Source: Streptomyces sp. Ag109_O5-1 (GTDB lineage Bacteria > Actinomycetota > Actinomycetes > Streptomycetales > Streptomycetaceae). Taken from it: a DNA stretch of 64,000 bases. Below, one piece after another: positions 50,541 to 59,103 of the stretch. How positions within the stretch are numbered: the stretch's first letter is position 1; each line of letters begins with the position of its first letter. Position numbers and translations under genes: made by a program. The DNA lies in assembly GCF_003814875.1 (NCBI RefSeq), contig NZ_RKQF01000001.1:5828001-5892000 (forward strand), written 5' to 3'. The notes under the pieces are model-generated. The model saw only the letters and a program-made list of their open reading frames with translations. It searched no databases and was not told the DNA's origin.

Positions 50541-51083
50541 GTGAGAGCCGACGCAGCGCGCAACCTGGAAGCCGTCCTGACCACCGGAGCCCGCATGCTC
50601 GCCGCCGATCCCGGCGCGAGCATCGCGGGCATCGCCGCCGAGGCCGGCGTGGACCGGCGCACCGTCTACCGACGCTTCGCCTCCCGCGAGGAACTCCTCG
50701 CGGCCATCTACGACTCCCGCCTCACGGCCATCGAGCAGGCCATCGAGGACGCCCGGCTGCGCGAGGCCCCCGTCACCGTCGCACTGCACCGCTACGTCGA
50801 GAACATCATCACCGTCAACCGCACCTGGCCCGTCGACCTCACCCGCATGCTCACCGACGACAACGTCCACGACCGCCGCGACGCAGCCGTCCGCGAAGTC
50901 GACGCCTTCCTCGAACGAGCCACCGACGAAGGCCTGCTACGCCCCGGACTGCCGAAAGGGTGGGCGAGCGCACTACTGCCCCAGCTGATGCACCTGGTGT
51001 CCCGGCAACTGCCGGAGCTGAGCCCCGGACAGGCCGCCGACGTCGTCGTCGACACCCTGCTGCACGGCCTCGGAGCGCCCTGA
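50541..51083 (+). CDS. TetR-family transcriptional repressor
   Basis: A 180-aa TetR regulator. The helix-turn-helix is at residues of about 8-55 (NLEAVLTTGARMLAADPGAS, then IAGIAAEAGVDRRTVYRRFA). The C-terminal helical domain includes YVENIITVNRTWPVDL and LLPQLMHLVSRQLPELSPGQ and resembles small efflux-linked regulators. It starts at GTG 50541 and is divergent from the MFS exporter. Given the second copy of the operator-like element at 48521, it probably controls the aldehyde dehydrogenase too. Part of its 5' coding sequence is duplicated at 48617. Confidence 0.88.
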   Translation: MRADAARNLEAVLTTGARMLAADPGASIAGIAAEAGVDRRTVYRRFASREELLAAIYDSRLTAIEQAIEDARLREAPVTVALHRYVENIITVNRTWPVDLTRMLTDDNVHDRRDAAVREVDAFLERATDEGLLRPGLPKGWASALLPQLMHLVSRQLPELSPGQAADVVVDTLLHGLGAP

Positions 51084-51160
51084 CACACCGGTGACCCCCT
51101 GGGTGCCGCCGCCGCTCACCGCGCCGAAGGCACCTCTCGACCCGTTCGGGCGCCACTCTC

Positions 51161-51256
51161 AAGGACACGATGGTCCGCACGGGCCGGCCCTCGGAGAAAG
51201 CCGCGATGATCTGCCAACACCCGGACCATGAGCGACAACGGGAGGTCGCCGCCGCG
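51161..51256 (+). pseudogene. Tyrosine recombinase (integrase) C-terminal remnant
   Basis: Codons read KDTMVRTGRPSEKAAMICQH, then PDHERQREVAA. This resembles the catalytic end of phage/ICE tyrosine recombinases (MGHSS..AALIYQHAT.ERD). The position of the nucleophilic Tyr is Cys here. No other part of an integrase is present. Confidence 0.5.
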
Positions 51257-51331
51257 AGGACCTGGCCACCCGGCGCTTCGACCGCGCGTTCACCAGCGTC
51301 TACCGGAACCCCTGACCCGTTCCCGGGGCGT

Positions 51332-51547
51332 TTCGTGGTGAGCGACGCGATCGCCTCGGGGTTCCGGACCGGTTCGCAGTGGGTCCGTCTGCCGGAGGGG
51401 TACGACAACTGGCGAGGCGTCTGCAAGCGGCTGCCGATGGCCCAGGCCGATGTCGAAGAGGGCCTGACCCGGGCCGGCTGGGTGGACTCCATGATCGTGT
51501 GCGCTCACCGGCACGTGGCCGGGGCCCGCAGACGGGGGCGCCGGGCC
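51332..51547 (+). pseudogene. IS5-type transposase N-terminal remnant
   Basis: Codons include FRTGSQWVRLPEGYDNWRGV, then CKRLPMAQADV and WVDSMIVCAHRHVAGARRRG. These match the DUF4096 segment (RTG.QWR.LPE....W..V..RF) and the catalytic DS..VRAH.HA.GAR..G stretch of IS5-group transposases, with losses between them. It is a dead fragment. Confidence 0.6.
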
Positions 51548-51629
51548 GGCGAACCGGCGACCGCGCCGTCGGCCGGTCCCGCGGCGGGCTGAGACCAGGT
51601 CTTGCGGCGCGCCCACTCTTCTCCGCCGC

Positions 51630-51755
51630 CTGGACGTGGCACAGGGCTCCGTCGGTCGTGACGTCAGGGATCGGACGGCCGATGACGACGCCGAGTTCCC
51701 CCTCCGAGTCGGCCCGGGCGATGGTGGCCGACTGCGTCGCGGCTCTCCAGATCTG
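51630..51755 (-). pseudogene. Fumarylacetoacetate-hydrolase-family fragment
   Basis: About 40 codons read IARADSEGELGVVIGRPIPD, then VTTDGALCHV. This matches the metal-binding segment of FAH-family hydrolases (D.E.ELAVVIGR...DV....AL.HV). Nothing else of the enzyme is present. The interval 51084-51780 contains only these three fragments. Confidence 0.5.
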
Positions 51756-51780
51756 ACGCGGTGTGACGTGCGCGAAGGGC

Positions 51781-52560
51781 TCAGCGTACCGGGAAGCCGA
51801 AAGAGTACCCCTGCTCCTTGAGGCGGGGGAGGATCCGGCGCAGGGCGGCCACGGTCTCGGAGCGGTCGCCGCCCGCGTCGTGGAAGAGAACGGTCGGCCC
51901 GTTGGGCAGTTCCCGCTCCACGGTGGCGACGATGGCGTCCGTGCCCGGCTGCTCGAAGTCCTTGGTGTCCACGTTCCAGCCCAGCGGACGCATGCCCCGG
52001 GAGGCGGCCAGCTTGCGGCTGTAGGGAGTGAAAGCACCGCCGGGCGCCCGGTAGTACATCGGCGCCACTCCCCCGGACGCTTCGGTGATCATGCGTTCGG
52101 CGTCGAGTATCTCCCGCGACTGGTAGGCCTCGGACTTCTTGTCCATGGTGGTGTCGTGCGACACCGAGTGGTCGCACGGCCGGTGCCCGGCCGCGACCAC
52201 CTTCTTCACGAGGTCCGGGTGGGCCTGCGCCTGCGTCCCCACCATGCAGAACGTGGCCTTCACCCCGTACTCCCGCAGCACGTCGAGCACTTGAGGGGTC
52301 CACACGGGGTCGGGGCCGTCGTCGATGGTGATGTTCACACCGCGCGCTCCCTGGTCCGAGGCGTGCGCGATGGTCACCGAGACCGGCTTGACGGCACTGC
52401 GCAGCGTGGCGGACGCGGTCGTCCTCGCCTTCGGCGACGCGACGCCGACGACACCGGCCTGCGCGGTCCATATCGAGGCACCGGCGGCCAACACCGTCAC
52501 ACCGAGCGCCGCACCGAGCACCTTGCCGTACCAGCCCCGCCCGCCGCCGTGCCGTGCCAT
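51781..52560 (-). CDS. Exported polysaccharide deacetylase (NodB homology domain)
   Basis: A 259-aa carbohydrate esterase family 4 protein. An N-terminal membrane anchor or signal (VLGAALGVTVLAAGASIWTA) precedes the NodB domain: VNITIDDGPDPVWTP (catalytic Asp pair), CDHSVSHDTTMD (metal-binding His pair), YYRAPGGAFTP (Arg motif), LGWNVDTKDFEQPG and TVLFHDAGGDRSETVAALRR (catalytic His). All five family motifs are intact. It should N-deacetylate chitin-like polymers or peptidoglycan at the surface. It is transcribed alone, with the S53 protease upstream in the same direction. Confidence 0.92.
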   Translation of the reverse strand: MARHGGGRGWYGKVLGAALGVTVLAAGASIWTAQAGVVGVASPKARTTASATLRSAVKPVSVTIAHASDQGARGVNITIDDGPDPVWTPQVLDVLREYGVKATFCMVGTQAQAHPDLVKKVVAAGHRPCDHSVSHDTTMDKKSEAYQSREILDAERMITEASGGVAPMYYRAPGGAFTPYSRKLAASRGMRPLGWNVDTKDFEQPGTDAIVATVERELPNGPTVLFHDAGGDRSETVAALRRILPRLKEQGYSFGFPVR

Positions 52561-52802
52561 GTCCGCCCCGCCCTTCCGCAGTTCCTCACCGGTCCTTGGT
52601 CATCTTGCGACCACATGACAGGACGAGGGGCGGCGGCCTGGCGATGCGTCCGTTACCGATCACGGACAATCCCGGGGGAGTTCGCGGACAACTCGGCGAG
52701 CGGCGGCCGGGAGCGTCGGGAGGAGCCGTCCGGACACGCTCGTTCGGAGCGCGGCCGGACGGCGTGTGCAGGACCGACGTCAGCGCATGGGTCGGGGCAC
52801 GG

Positions 52803-55800
52803 TCAGCCCACGGTCATCCGTACCGGGACCACCGGGTAGGTGTACGGCGTGTCCGTGCCGACGGCCAGCGCGGCCGTGTAAGTCCCGGTCCGGTCGACCG
52901 CGGTGACGGACGCGTCGAGGCGGACGCTCACGGTCACGTGTGCGCCCGGGCGCAGCCGCAGGGTGACGGGGGCGGCGGTGAGCCAGGACACGTCGGCGGC
53001 CGGGACGCAGTCGTCGAGGCCCGGCAGCCGTTCGACGGCCGGGGTGGCGTCGAAGACGCTGCGGGCCCCGCCGACGTGGAAGAAGCCGCACGCGCTGCCG
53101 CCCCGGTAGAGGGCGTTGGCGGAGGGCGGCAGGCCGGTCCAGGTGCGGGCGGCGGGGTCGTAGGCGAAGCCGCCGTCGGTACGGCCGCCCATCAGGTCGC
53201 TGGTACCGCCGGAGACGAGGAACCGGCCGTCGACGGCGGTGTAGGCGGAGCCCCACAGGTCGGTCGGCAGGTCCGGGATCCGGGTCCAGGCTGCGGAGGC
53301 GGGGTCGTAGGTGTAGGCGTGCCGGGTGCCGCCGGTCGCCGTGTAGCCGCCCGCGCAGTACAACTGGCCGCCGACGGCCCCGCAGCCGAGCCAGGAGACG
53401 GGCTCCGGGTACGGCGTCGTGGTGCCCCACGTGTCGGTGGCCGGGTCGTAGACCTGGACCGTGGTGGTGCCGCAGCCGGACGAGGCGCAGCCGCCGACCA
53501 GGTACCACTTGCCGTCCAGCGTCGCCGAGCCGGCGGCGGCGTACGCTGTGGCCGCTTGGGCGACGCTGGACCAGGTGTGGTGTTGCGGGTCGTAGACCTC
53601 GGTGGCGGCGACGGGGGTGCCCGTCGCGTCCCAGCCGCCGCTGACGTAGAGCCGCCCGCCGAGGAAGGCGGCCTCGGGAGCCTCACGCGGGGTGGCCGGG
53701 CCGCCGGGGATCGCCGTCCAGGCGGCGGTGGCCGGGTCGTAGACGTTCCCGCCGTCCAGCAGGGAGGTGCCGTCGATGCCGCCGACCGAGTAGACCCGGC
53801 CGTCCGGGCCGGTCGCGACCGCGTTGTCCATGACGGCCGTCGGGTAGTCGGTGACCTCGGTCCAGGCGGAGGCCGCTGGAGCCACCGCCTCGGTGCCGGA
53901 TGCGGTGGTGGTGGACTTGGCCGCGGTCAGCGGCAGGGGGCTGTAGTCGCCGGGCACGTACTGCGCGGCGGGGTCGGCGACCGTCGCGGCCGGGATGTCA
54001 CCGGACCGCTCGGTGAGCGTCACGGTCAGCGGTGCCGAGCCGGTGTTGCGCAGGGTGAGCCGTGCCGTCGCCGTCCGTCCCCGGTGCACGGTCCTGGTGA
54101 CGGACGCCGGGCCGACCGCCAACCGGCCGGCGCGCAGCACCGGTTGGAGGCGGCTCGCATGGTCGGCCCGGACCCGGACCGTCCTGGTCGTCGTGGTGTA
54201 GTGGCCGGCGGCCGTGGTGATCCGCTGCCGGCCGGTCCCGGGGACGAAGAGCGCGTACGTGCCGTCCCCGGCCGCCGTCGCCGATGCGCCGCCGGGAGCG
54301 GTGACCGAGGCTCCGGGCACCGCCGCGCCGGTGTTCCGGTCCGTCACCGTGCCGTACAGCAGCCCGCCCCGGACCGGCGCGCACCGCACGCCGCCGAAGG
54401 TGACGTCGTCGACCTGCCAGTAGTAGGCGTTGTGCGCGGTGTAGCGGAACCGCAGCCGTACGGCGGACTTCCCTGCCGCGTCCGGCAGGCTCAGCGCCTG
54501 GACGCCGGGTCCGGCGTCGACCGTGTCCCGGTGCCAGACCGTGGACCAGCTCCGGCCGCCGTCCGTGCTGAGGTCGACGTCCGCTCGGGAGTCGTCGTCG
54601 AACTTCTTGTAGAAGGTGGCGAAGCGGACCGCGGCCGTGTCGTAGCCGGTCAGGTCGAGTACGGGTGAGAGAAGCGAGGTGTTCTCGTCGTCGCCGTAGT
54701 GGTCGCTGTCGGCGATGGCGAAGCCGCCCGAGCCCCCGGTGAGGTTGTCACGTGCGCCCGGGTCGTCGAAGACCCAGGTGTGTCCGGCGCCGGCGCCGGT
54801 GACGGTCCAGCCGTCCGGCGCCGCCGCGCCGTCGAAGGTCTGGCCGGGGGCGCTGAACGTCTGCCGGTAGCCGGGCGCCACGCAGGACGCGGCGTCGACC
54901 TGGACGGCGAAGTCCCGGTGGCCTGCTCCGGTCCCGGTCGTCACGTCGGCCGTCGTCACCTGGTAGCCGGTGTAGACGGGGTCGACCTGGAGGGTGAAGG
55001 CGCTGTTGGCCGGCAGCCGCAGGGTGTAGCGGCCGGTCGCCGGGTCGGTGTATGTCCGGGTCGACGGCTCGCCCGCGACCTGGACGCCCGCGGAGAGCGG
55101 CCAGTCGTGCCCGGAGCCGTCCCGGATCCGCCCGGTGTAGGTGACCAGCGGCTGCTCGGTGAGCGTGAAGTCGCGGCTCGCGGTCCGGCCGTCGCCGATC
55201 TCGACGCCTGCCGAGACGGCGCTGCCGTAGCCGAACCGCGCGGCCGTCACGTCGTACGTCCCCGCCGGCAGCGTCATGTCGTACGTGCCGTCGGCGGCGG
55301 TCGTCGTGGCGTTGGCGCCCGCCGTGACGCGGACGCCGGCGAGCCCGGTGCCGGTGTCCGGGTCGGTGACCTTGCCGGTCAGCTCGCCGTACGGGCCGGT
55401 GGTGAAGGCGGTGGTGCCGTCGGGGGTGCCGAGGCCGGTCGGGCCGTCCCAGCCGGTGCCGGAGGTGCACAGATAGGCGGTGTCGCAGGTGCCGTTGGTG
55501 CCGGTGGCCACGTCGTGGAGGGCGCCGGTGTGGGCGTACGGGTAGGCGTTGGGGTACGTCTTCGCACCCGGCTTCCCGGCGAGGGCGTAGGTGGCGGCGA
55601 TGAGCGGGGCGGACGCGCTGGTGCCGCCGTACACGCCCCAGCCGCCGTCCTCGTACGTGTTGTAGACGCTGACGCCGGTCGCCGGGTCGGCCACCGCCGA
55701 CACGTCGGCGACGGCGCGGTTCGCGCAGCCCCGGTCGGTCTGGAAGGAGGGCTTGGCCTGGTAGGCCGAACAGCCGCTTCCCGCGCCGGTCCAGGCGGAC

Positions 55801-56666
55801 TCGCTCCAGCCGCGGGTCGTGGAGGTGTCCCGGGCGAGCGAGGTGCCGCCGACCGCGGTGACATAGGGGAGGGAGGCCGGGTAGCTGGTGCCGTAGCCGT
55901 TGTCGCCGGTGCTGAACGTGATGGCCACACCCGGGTGCCTGTAGTAGGCGTCGCCGGGCAGGTCGCCGATCGTGCTCTCGCTCGCGCCCCAGCTGTTGGA
56001 GACGTACGCGGCGCCGAGCGCGACCGCCGTGTTCTCGGCCTCGCCGAGGCTGTCGATGCTCGCGTCGTCGGCCTCGACCAGCAGGATGGAGCACTGTGGG
56101 CAGGCGGCGCTGACCATGTCGAGGTCGAGGGCGATCTCCCCGGCCCAGCCCCCGTCGGGCTGCGGGTAGTCGGTGCCACCGCGCTGGTCGGCCTTGCGGA
56201 AGCAGCCGTTGGCAGTGGTGCAGGGCGACAGGCCGAACTGACTGCGGTAGACGGCCAGATCGGCCTCGGCGTTCGGGTTGTCGTAGGCGTCGACGATCGC
56301 CACCGTGGCGCCGGCCCCGGCCGTGCCGGAGGGCAGGTCGTAGGCGCTCTGGAGGTCGGCGGGGCCCAGCCCCGCCGGTGCCGCGAGGGGCTGCAGGCCC
56401 TTGGCCTGCCGCCCCATGTCATCACGGGCGAGCGCGAAGCACGACGTCTCGCCGGGGCGACTCGGGCGCGCGCAGAGGGCGCGGGTGCCGGGCGCTGCGG
56501 TCGTGTTCGTTGCCGATGGCGATGGCGACGGCGACGGCGACGGAGGGGTGCCGGTGTCGGCCGCGGCGGACGGTGCCGCCAGGGTCAACGCCAGCAGGCT
56601 GGCCAGAAGGGCGGGCAGTACCGCCGACCGCGCTCTGGGCTTTCTCATCCGGTCCGCTCTGGTCAT
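52803..56666 (-). CDS. Secreted S53 (sedolisin-like) protease fused to CarboxypepD-reg-like and Kelch domains
   Basis: A 1287-aa exported protein. The signal peptide is about residues 10-36, followed by a Pro/Ser linker. The S53 peptidase lies at about residues 75-425. GWAGEIALDLDMVSAACPQC holds the Glu-x3-Asp pair, and YGGTSASAPLIAATYALAG holds the serine. Two carboxypeptidase-regulatory-like beta domains and a jelly-roll region follow (GELTGKVTDPDTGTGLAGVR; DDVTFGGVRCAPV). The last third is a Kelch propeller (GRVYSVGGIDGTSLLDGGNV, GRLYVSGGWDATG, GKWYLVGGCASSG, GRFLVSGGTSDLM) with a terminal beta sandwich. There is no long propeptide as in classical sedolisins. ATG 56648 (MRKPRAR) is an alternative start. 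Confidence 0.85.
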   Translation of the reverse strand: MTRADRMRKPRARSAVLPALLASLLALTLAAPSAAADTGTPPSPSPSPSPSATNTTAAPGTRALCARPSRPGETSCFALARDDMGRQAKGLQPLAAPAGLGPADLQSAYDLPSGTAGAGATVAIVDAYDNPNAEADLAVYRSQFGLSPCTTANGCFRKADQRGGTDYPQPDGGWAGEIALDLDMVSAACPQCSILLVEADDASIDSLGEAENTAVALGAAYVSNSWGASESTIGDLPGDAYYRHPGVAITFSTGDNGYGTSYPASLPYVTAVGGTSLARDTSTTRGWSESAWTGAGSGCSAYQAKPSFQTDRGCANRAVADVSAVADPATGVSVYNTYEDGGWGVYGGTSASAPLIAATYALAGKPGAKTYPNAYPYAHTGALHDVATGTNGTCDTAYLCTSGTGWDGPTGLGTPDGTTAFTTGPYGELTGKVTDPDTGTGLAGVRVTAGANATTTAADGTYDMTLPAGTYDVTAARFGYGSAVSAGVEIGDGRTASRDFTLTEQPLVTYTGRIRDGSGHDWPLSAGVQVAGEPSTRTYTDPATGRYTLRLPANSAFTLQVDPVYTGYQVTTADVTTGTGAGHRDFAVQVDAASCVAPGYRQTFSAPGQTFDGAAAPDGWTVTGAGAGHTWVFDDPGARDNLTGGSGGFAIADSDHYGDDENTSLLSPVLDLTGYDTAAVRFATFYKKFDDDSRADVDLSTDGGRSWSTVWHRDTVDAGPGVQALSLPDAAGKSAVRLRFRYTAHNAYYWQVDDVTFGGVRCAPVRGGLLYGTVTDRNTGAAVPGASVTAPGGASATAAGDGTYALFVPGTGRQRITTAAGHYTTTTRTVRVRADHASRLQPVLRAGRLAVGPASVTRTVHRGRTATARLTLRNTGSAPLTVTLTERSGDIPAATVADPAAQYVPGDYSPLPLTAAKSTTTASGTEAVAPAASAWTEVTDYPTAVMDNAVATGPDGRVYSVGGIDGTSLLDGGNVYDPATAAWTAIPGGPATPREAPEAAFLGGRLYVSGGWDATGTPVAATEVYDPQHHTWSSVAQAATAYAAAGSATLDGKWYLVGGCASSGCGTTTVQVYDPATDTWGTTTPYPEPVSWLGCGAVGGQLYCAGGYTATGGTRHAYTYDPASAAWTRIPDLPTDLWGSAYTAVDGRFLVSGGTSDLMGGRTDGGFAYDPAARTWTGLPPSANALYRGGSACGFFHVGGARSVFDATPAVERLPGLDDCVPAADVSWLTAAPVTLRLRPGAHVTVSVRLDASVTAVDRTGTYTAALAVGTDTPYTYPVVPVRMTVG

Positions 56667-56925
56667 CCGCGTTTCCCAGACCTTCCGTGGGGGAGAAGGA
56701 GCAAGGCCGACCCAGCGTAGGGCATGTGCATGTCATGTGTGTTTCTCGTGAACGACGAGGACCCGTTCCTGTGGCCGGAGTGTTGCATGTCCTCTTCACA
56801 AGAAGCTGACCAGTGAAGGGGCTTGGCGCTGTAACTTTCACCTTCGAAACCCCGTCGGCGGCCTCGCCCGCCCTCACTTGTCCTCACCGGCCCACGCCCC
56901 CACGAACATTGGTTACGAGACCCCC

Positions 56926-58260
56926 GTGCTCATTTCTTCCTCGGCCCTCCGCCCGAGCGGCCGCCACCGCAAGACCAGGCCGGTACCCGCGCCCCTCCGC
57001 CGGGCAGCCGTGTTAGCGGTCGCCGTTCCCGTCGCCGGAACCATCCTGGCCGCTCCGTCCGCCTTCGCCGCCGACAAGGTCGTCTCCAAGACCGCCGCCA
57101 CCGTGCTCGACCCGGCCGAGCAGCAGATCGCGGACAACCTGAACACGCGCAGCCAGGACACGCGCCTGGGCAGCACGCTCAGCGGTGTCGTCATCGACGC
57201 AGCGTCCGACAAGCAAGTCTGGGGCCATGACGCGACGACCGCGCTGATGCCCGCCTCCAACACCAAACTCGGCACCGCGACCGCCGCGTTGACCGTCCTC
57301 GGCCCCGACCACCGCTTCACCACGAAGGCCGTCTACGGCGACGGCACACTCACCCTCGTCGGCGGCGGCGACCGCACCCTGACCACCGAAGACCTCACCG
57401 AGATGGCCAAAACCGCCGTCGCCGGGCTGAAGAACGCGGGTCTCACCTCGGTGCAGGTCCATGTCGACGACAGCCTCTTCCCCGAGCCCACCCTCGCGAC
57501 CGGCTGGAACGACGGCTACTACCCCGACTCCATCGCGCCGGTACGGGCTCTTGTGGTCGACGGCGACCACGTGACCGACACCGCCCTGGACGCGGGACAG
57601 GTCTTCGCCAAGGCCCTCACCGACCAGGGCGTCACCGTCACCGGGGATGTCACCCACGGAGTGGTCGGCACGGGCGACGTCCCCGTTGCCGTGCACCAGT
57701 CCGACCCGCTCTCCACCATCGTGAAGCAGATGCTCAAGGTGAGCGACAACGACATCGCCGAGACACTCCTGCGGATGACCGCGCTCGGGGCCGGCCGCTC
57801 GGCCACCTTCGAGGACGGCACAGCGGTCGTGCGCGAGGTGCTCGGCCGATACGGCATCTCGCTCGACAACTACGAGATCCACGACGGCAGCGGGCTGTCC
57901 CGCGCCAACCGCATCCCGGCGCAGACCATCGCCGACATCCTTGACCTGGCCGCCGACCCACGCCACGCCCAGACCCTGAAGTACATCATCGACGGCCTGC
58001 CCGTCGCGGGCGAGGCGGGCTCCACGCTGGGCCCCGAGTGGGGCCGGTTCGACACCGCGGACTCACAGTGCGCCGTCGGCAAGGTCAAGGCCAAGACCGG
58101 CACCCTCACCGGCGCGATCGCCCTGAGTGGACTGACGAAGGCCCAGGACGGACAGTGGAAGATCTTCTCCTTCATCGAGAACAACTCCACCGCCGCCCCG
58201 GCGGACATCAAGGACGCCCTCGACGGCCTCGCGGCCACGGTCAACGGCTGCTGGGCCTGA
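56926..58260 (+). CDS. dacB: D-alanyl-D-alanine carboxypeptidase/endopeptidase (DacB, PBP4 type), second copy
   Basis: A 444-aa exported S13-family penicillin-binding protein paralogous to the gene at 27010. The signal segment is RRAAVLAVAVPVAGTILAAP ending SAFAA. Catalytic motifs are LMPASNTKLGT (SxxK), VSDNDIAETL (SxN) and KAKTGTLTGA (KTG). The two copies share long blocks (SLATGWNxGYYPD-type and DGSGLSR) but differ at their N-termini and in many residues. A GTG at 56926 is used; an in-frame TTG at 56878 is also open and neither has a strong ribosome site. It should trim or cleave peptidoglycan cross-links. Confidence 0.88.
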   Translation: MLISSSALRPSGRHRKTRPVPAPLRRAAVLAVAVPVAGTILAAPSAFAADKVVSKTAATVLDPAEQQIADNLNTRSQDTRLGSTLSGVVIDAASDKQVWGHDATTALMPASNTKLGTATAALTVLGPDHRFTTKAVYGDGTLTLVGGGDRTLTTEDLTEMAKTAVAGLKNAGLTSVQVHVDDSLFPEPTLATGWNDGYYPDSIAPVRALVVDGDHVTDTALDAGQVFAKALTDQGVTVTGDVTHGVVGTGDVPVAVHQSDPLSTIVKQMLKVSDNDIAETLLRMTALGAGRSATFEDGTAVVREVLGRYGISLDNYEIHDGSGLSRANRIPAQTIADILDLAADPRHAQTLKYIIDGLPVAGEAGSTLGPEWGRFDTADSQCAVGKVKAKTGTLTGAIALSGLTKAQDGQWKIFSFIENNSTAAPADIKDALDGLAATVNGCWA

Positions 58261-58495
58261 CGCATCCGACACATCCACCGGCGTACTGCGTGGAGTTCGT
58301 GCGCACGGTGGCGTTGCGGACCTGGTGAGGGGCCATGCGCAACACCCCTCGCCGGCACGCAAGTTCGCCCATCTCATGGGCCGCATACGCGGCGGTCCGG
58401 CCATCCTGGTCCGCGACCATTGGGCGGTGCGCCGTCCGGGCTCCTACGACGCGGTCTGGGAGGGCGCCTTCTCCGCACCACCGCTGTGCCACGGC

Positions 58496-58935
58496 CGAAG
58501 ACACGGCGGTGGAGTTGTGACGCCGGCCGGTCAACCAGGTGGCGACCGGCTCGGTGTACCGGGCGGTGAGCGGACCCAGCACAACCAGGATCAGGACGTA
58601 AGCGGTGGCCAGGGGACCGAGGGAGTACTCGATGCCGACAGAGACGGCCAGACCGGCGATCACGATGGAGAACTCCCCGCGTGCGACCGGCGTGCCGCCG
58701 ACCCGCCGGCGGCCTTTGCTGGAGATCCTGGCGCGCCGGGCGGCCCAGTAGCCGGTGGCAATCTTCGTGGTGGTGACGGCGGCGAGGGCGAGCGCCGGGA
58801 GCAGGACCGGGGGATGCCGGCGGGGTCGGTGTTCAAGCCGAAGAAGACGAAGAAGATCGCGGCGAACAGGTCCCTCAGTGGAGAGAACAGGGTGTGGGCG
58901 CCCTCCGCGACCTTACGTCGCAGCGCCGCCCGCAG
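58496..58935 (-). pseudogene. Kef-type cation/proton antiporter C-terminal remnant
   Basis: An uninterrupted frame without start codon reads VAEGAHTLFSPLRDLFAAIF, then FVFFGLNTDPAGIPPVLLPA, VARGEFSIVIAGLAVSVG and YVLILVVLGPLTARYTEPVA. These are the last three to four membrane segments of a CPA2/Kef-type antiporter. An in-frame TAA (58936-58938) stands right before it and the first ten segments are absent. After TGRRHNST the frame runs on into unrelated sequence to 58241. It is a truncated relic. Confidence 0.72.
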
Positions 58936-59103
58936 TTACGACGCCGGCCGCACCGCGGCACCCGCCGGGCGCCATGACCTGCTGCGGGAGGGCACTGGGC
59001 GTCATAGGCTGACCTTCAGGGCGCTGTGCCTTCGCGGAACGGGGCACGGCCGGAATGGCCTGGCGGCCATGCGGTGAAGTCCGTGGCAGGGAGTGAGAGG
59101 CCC

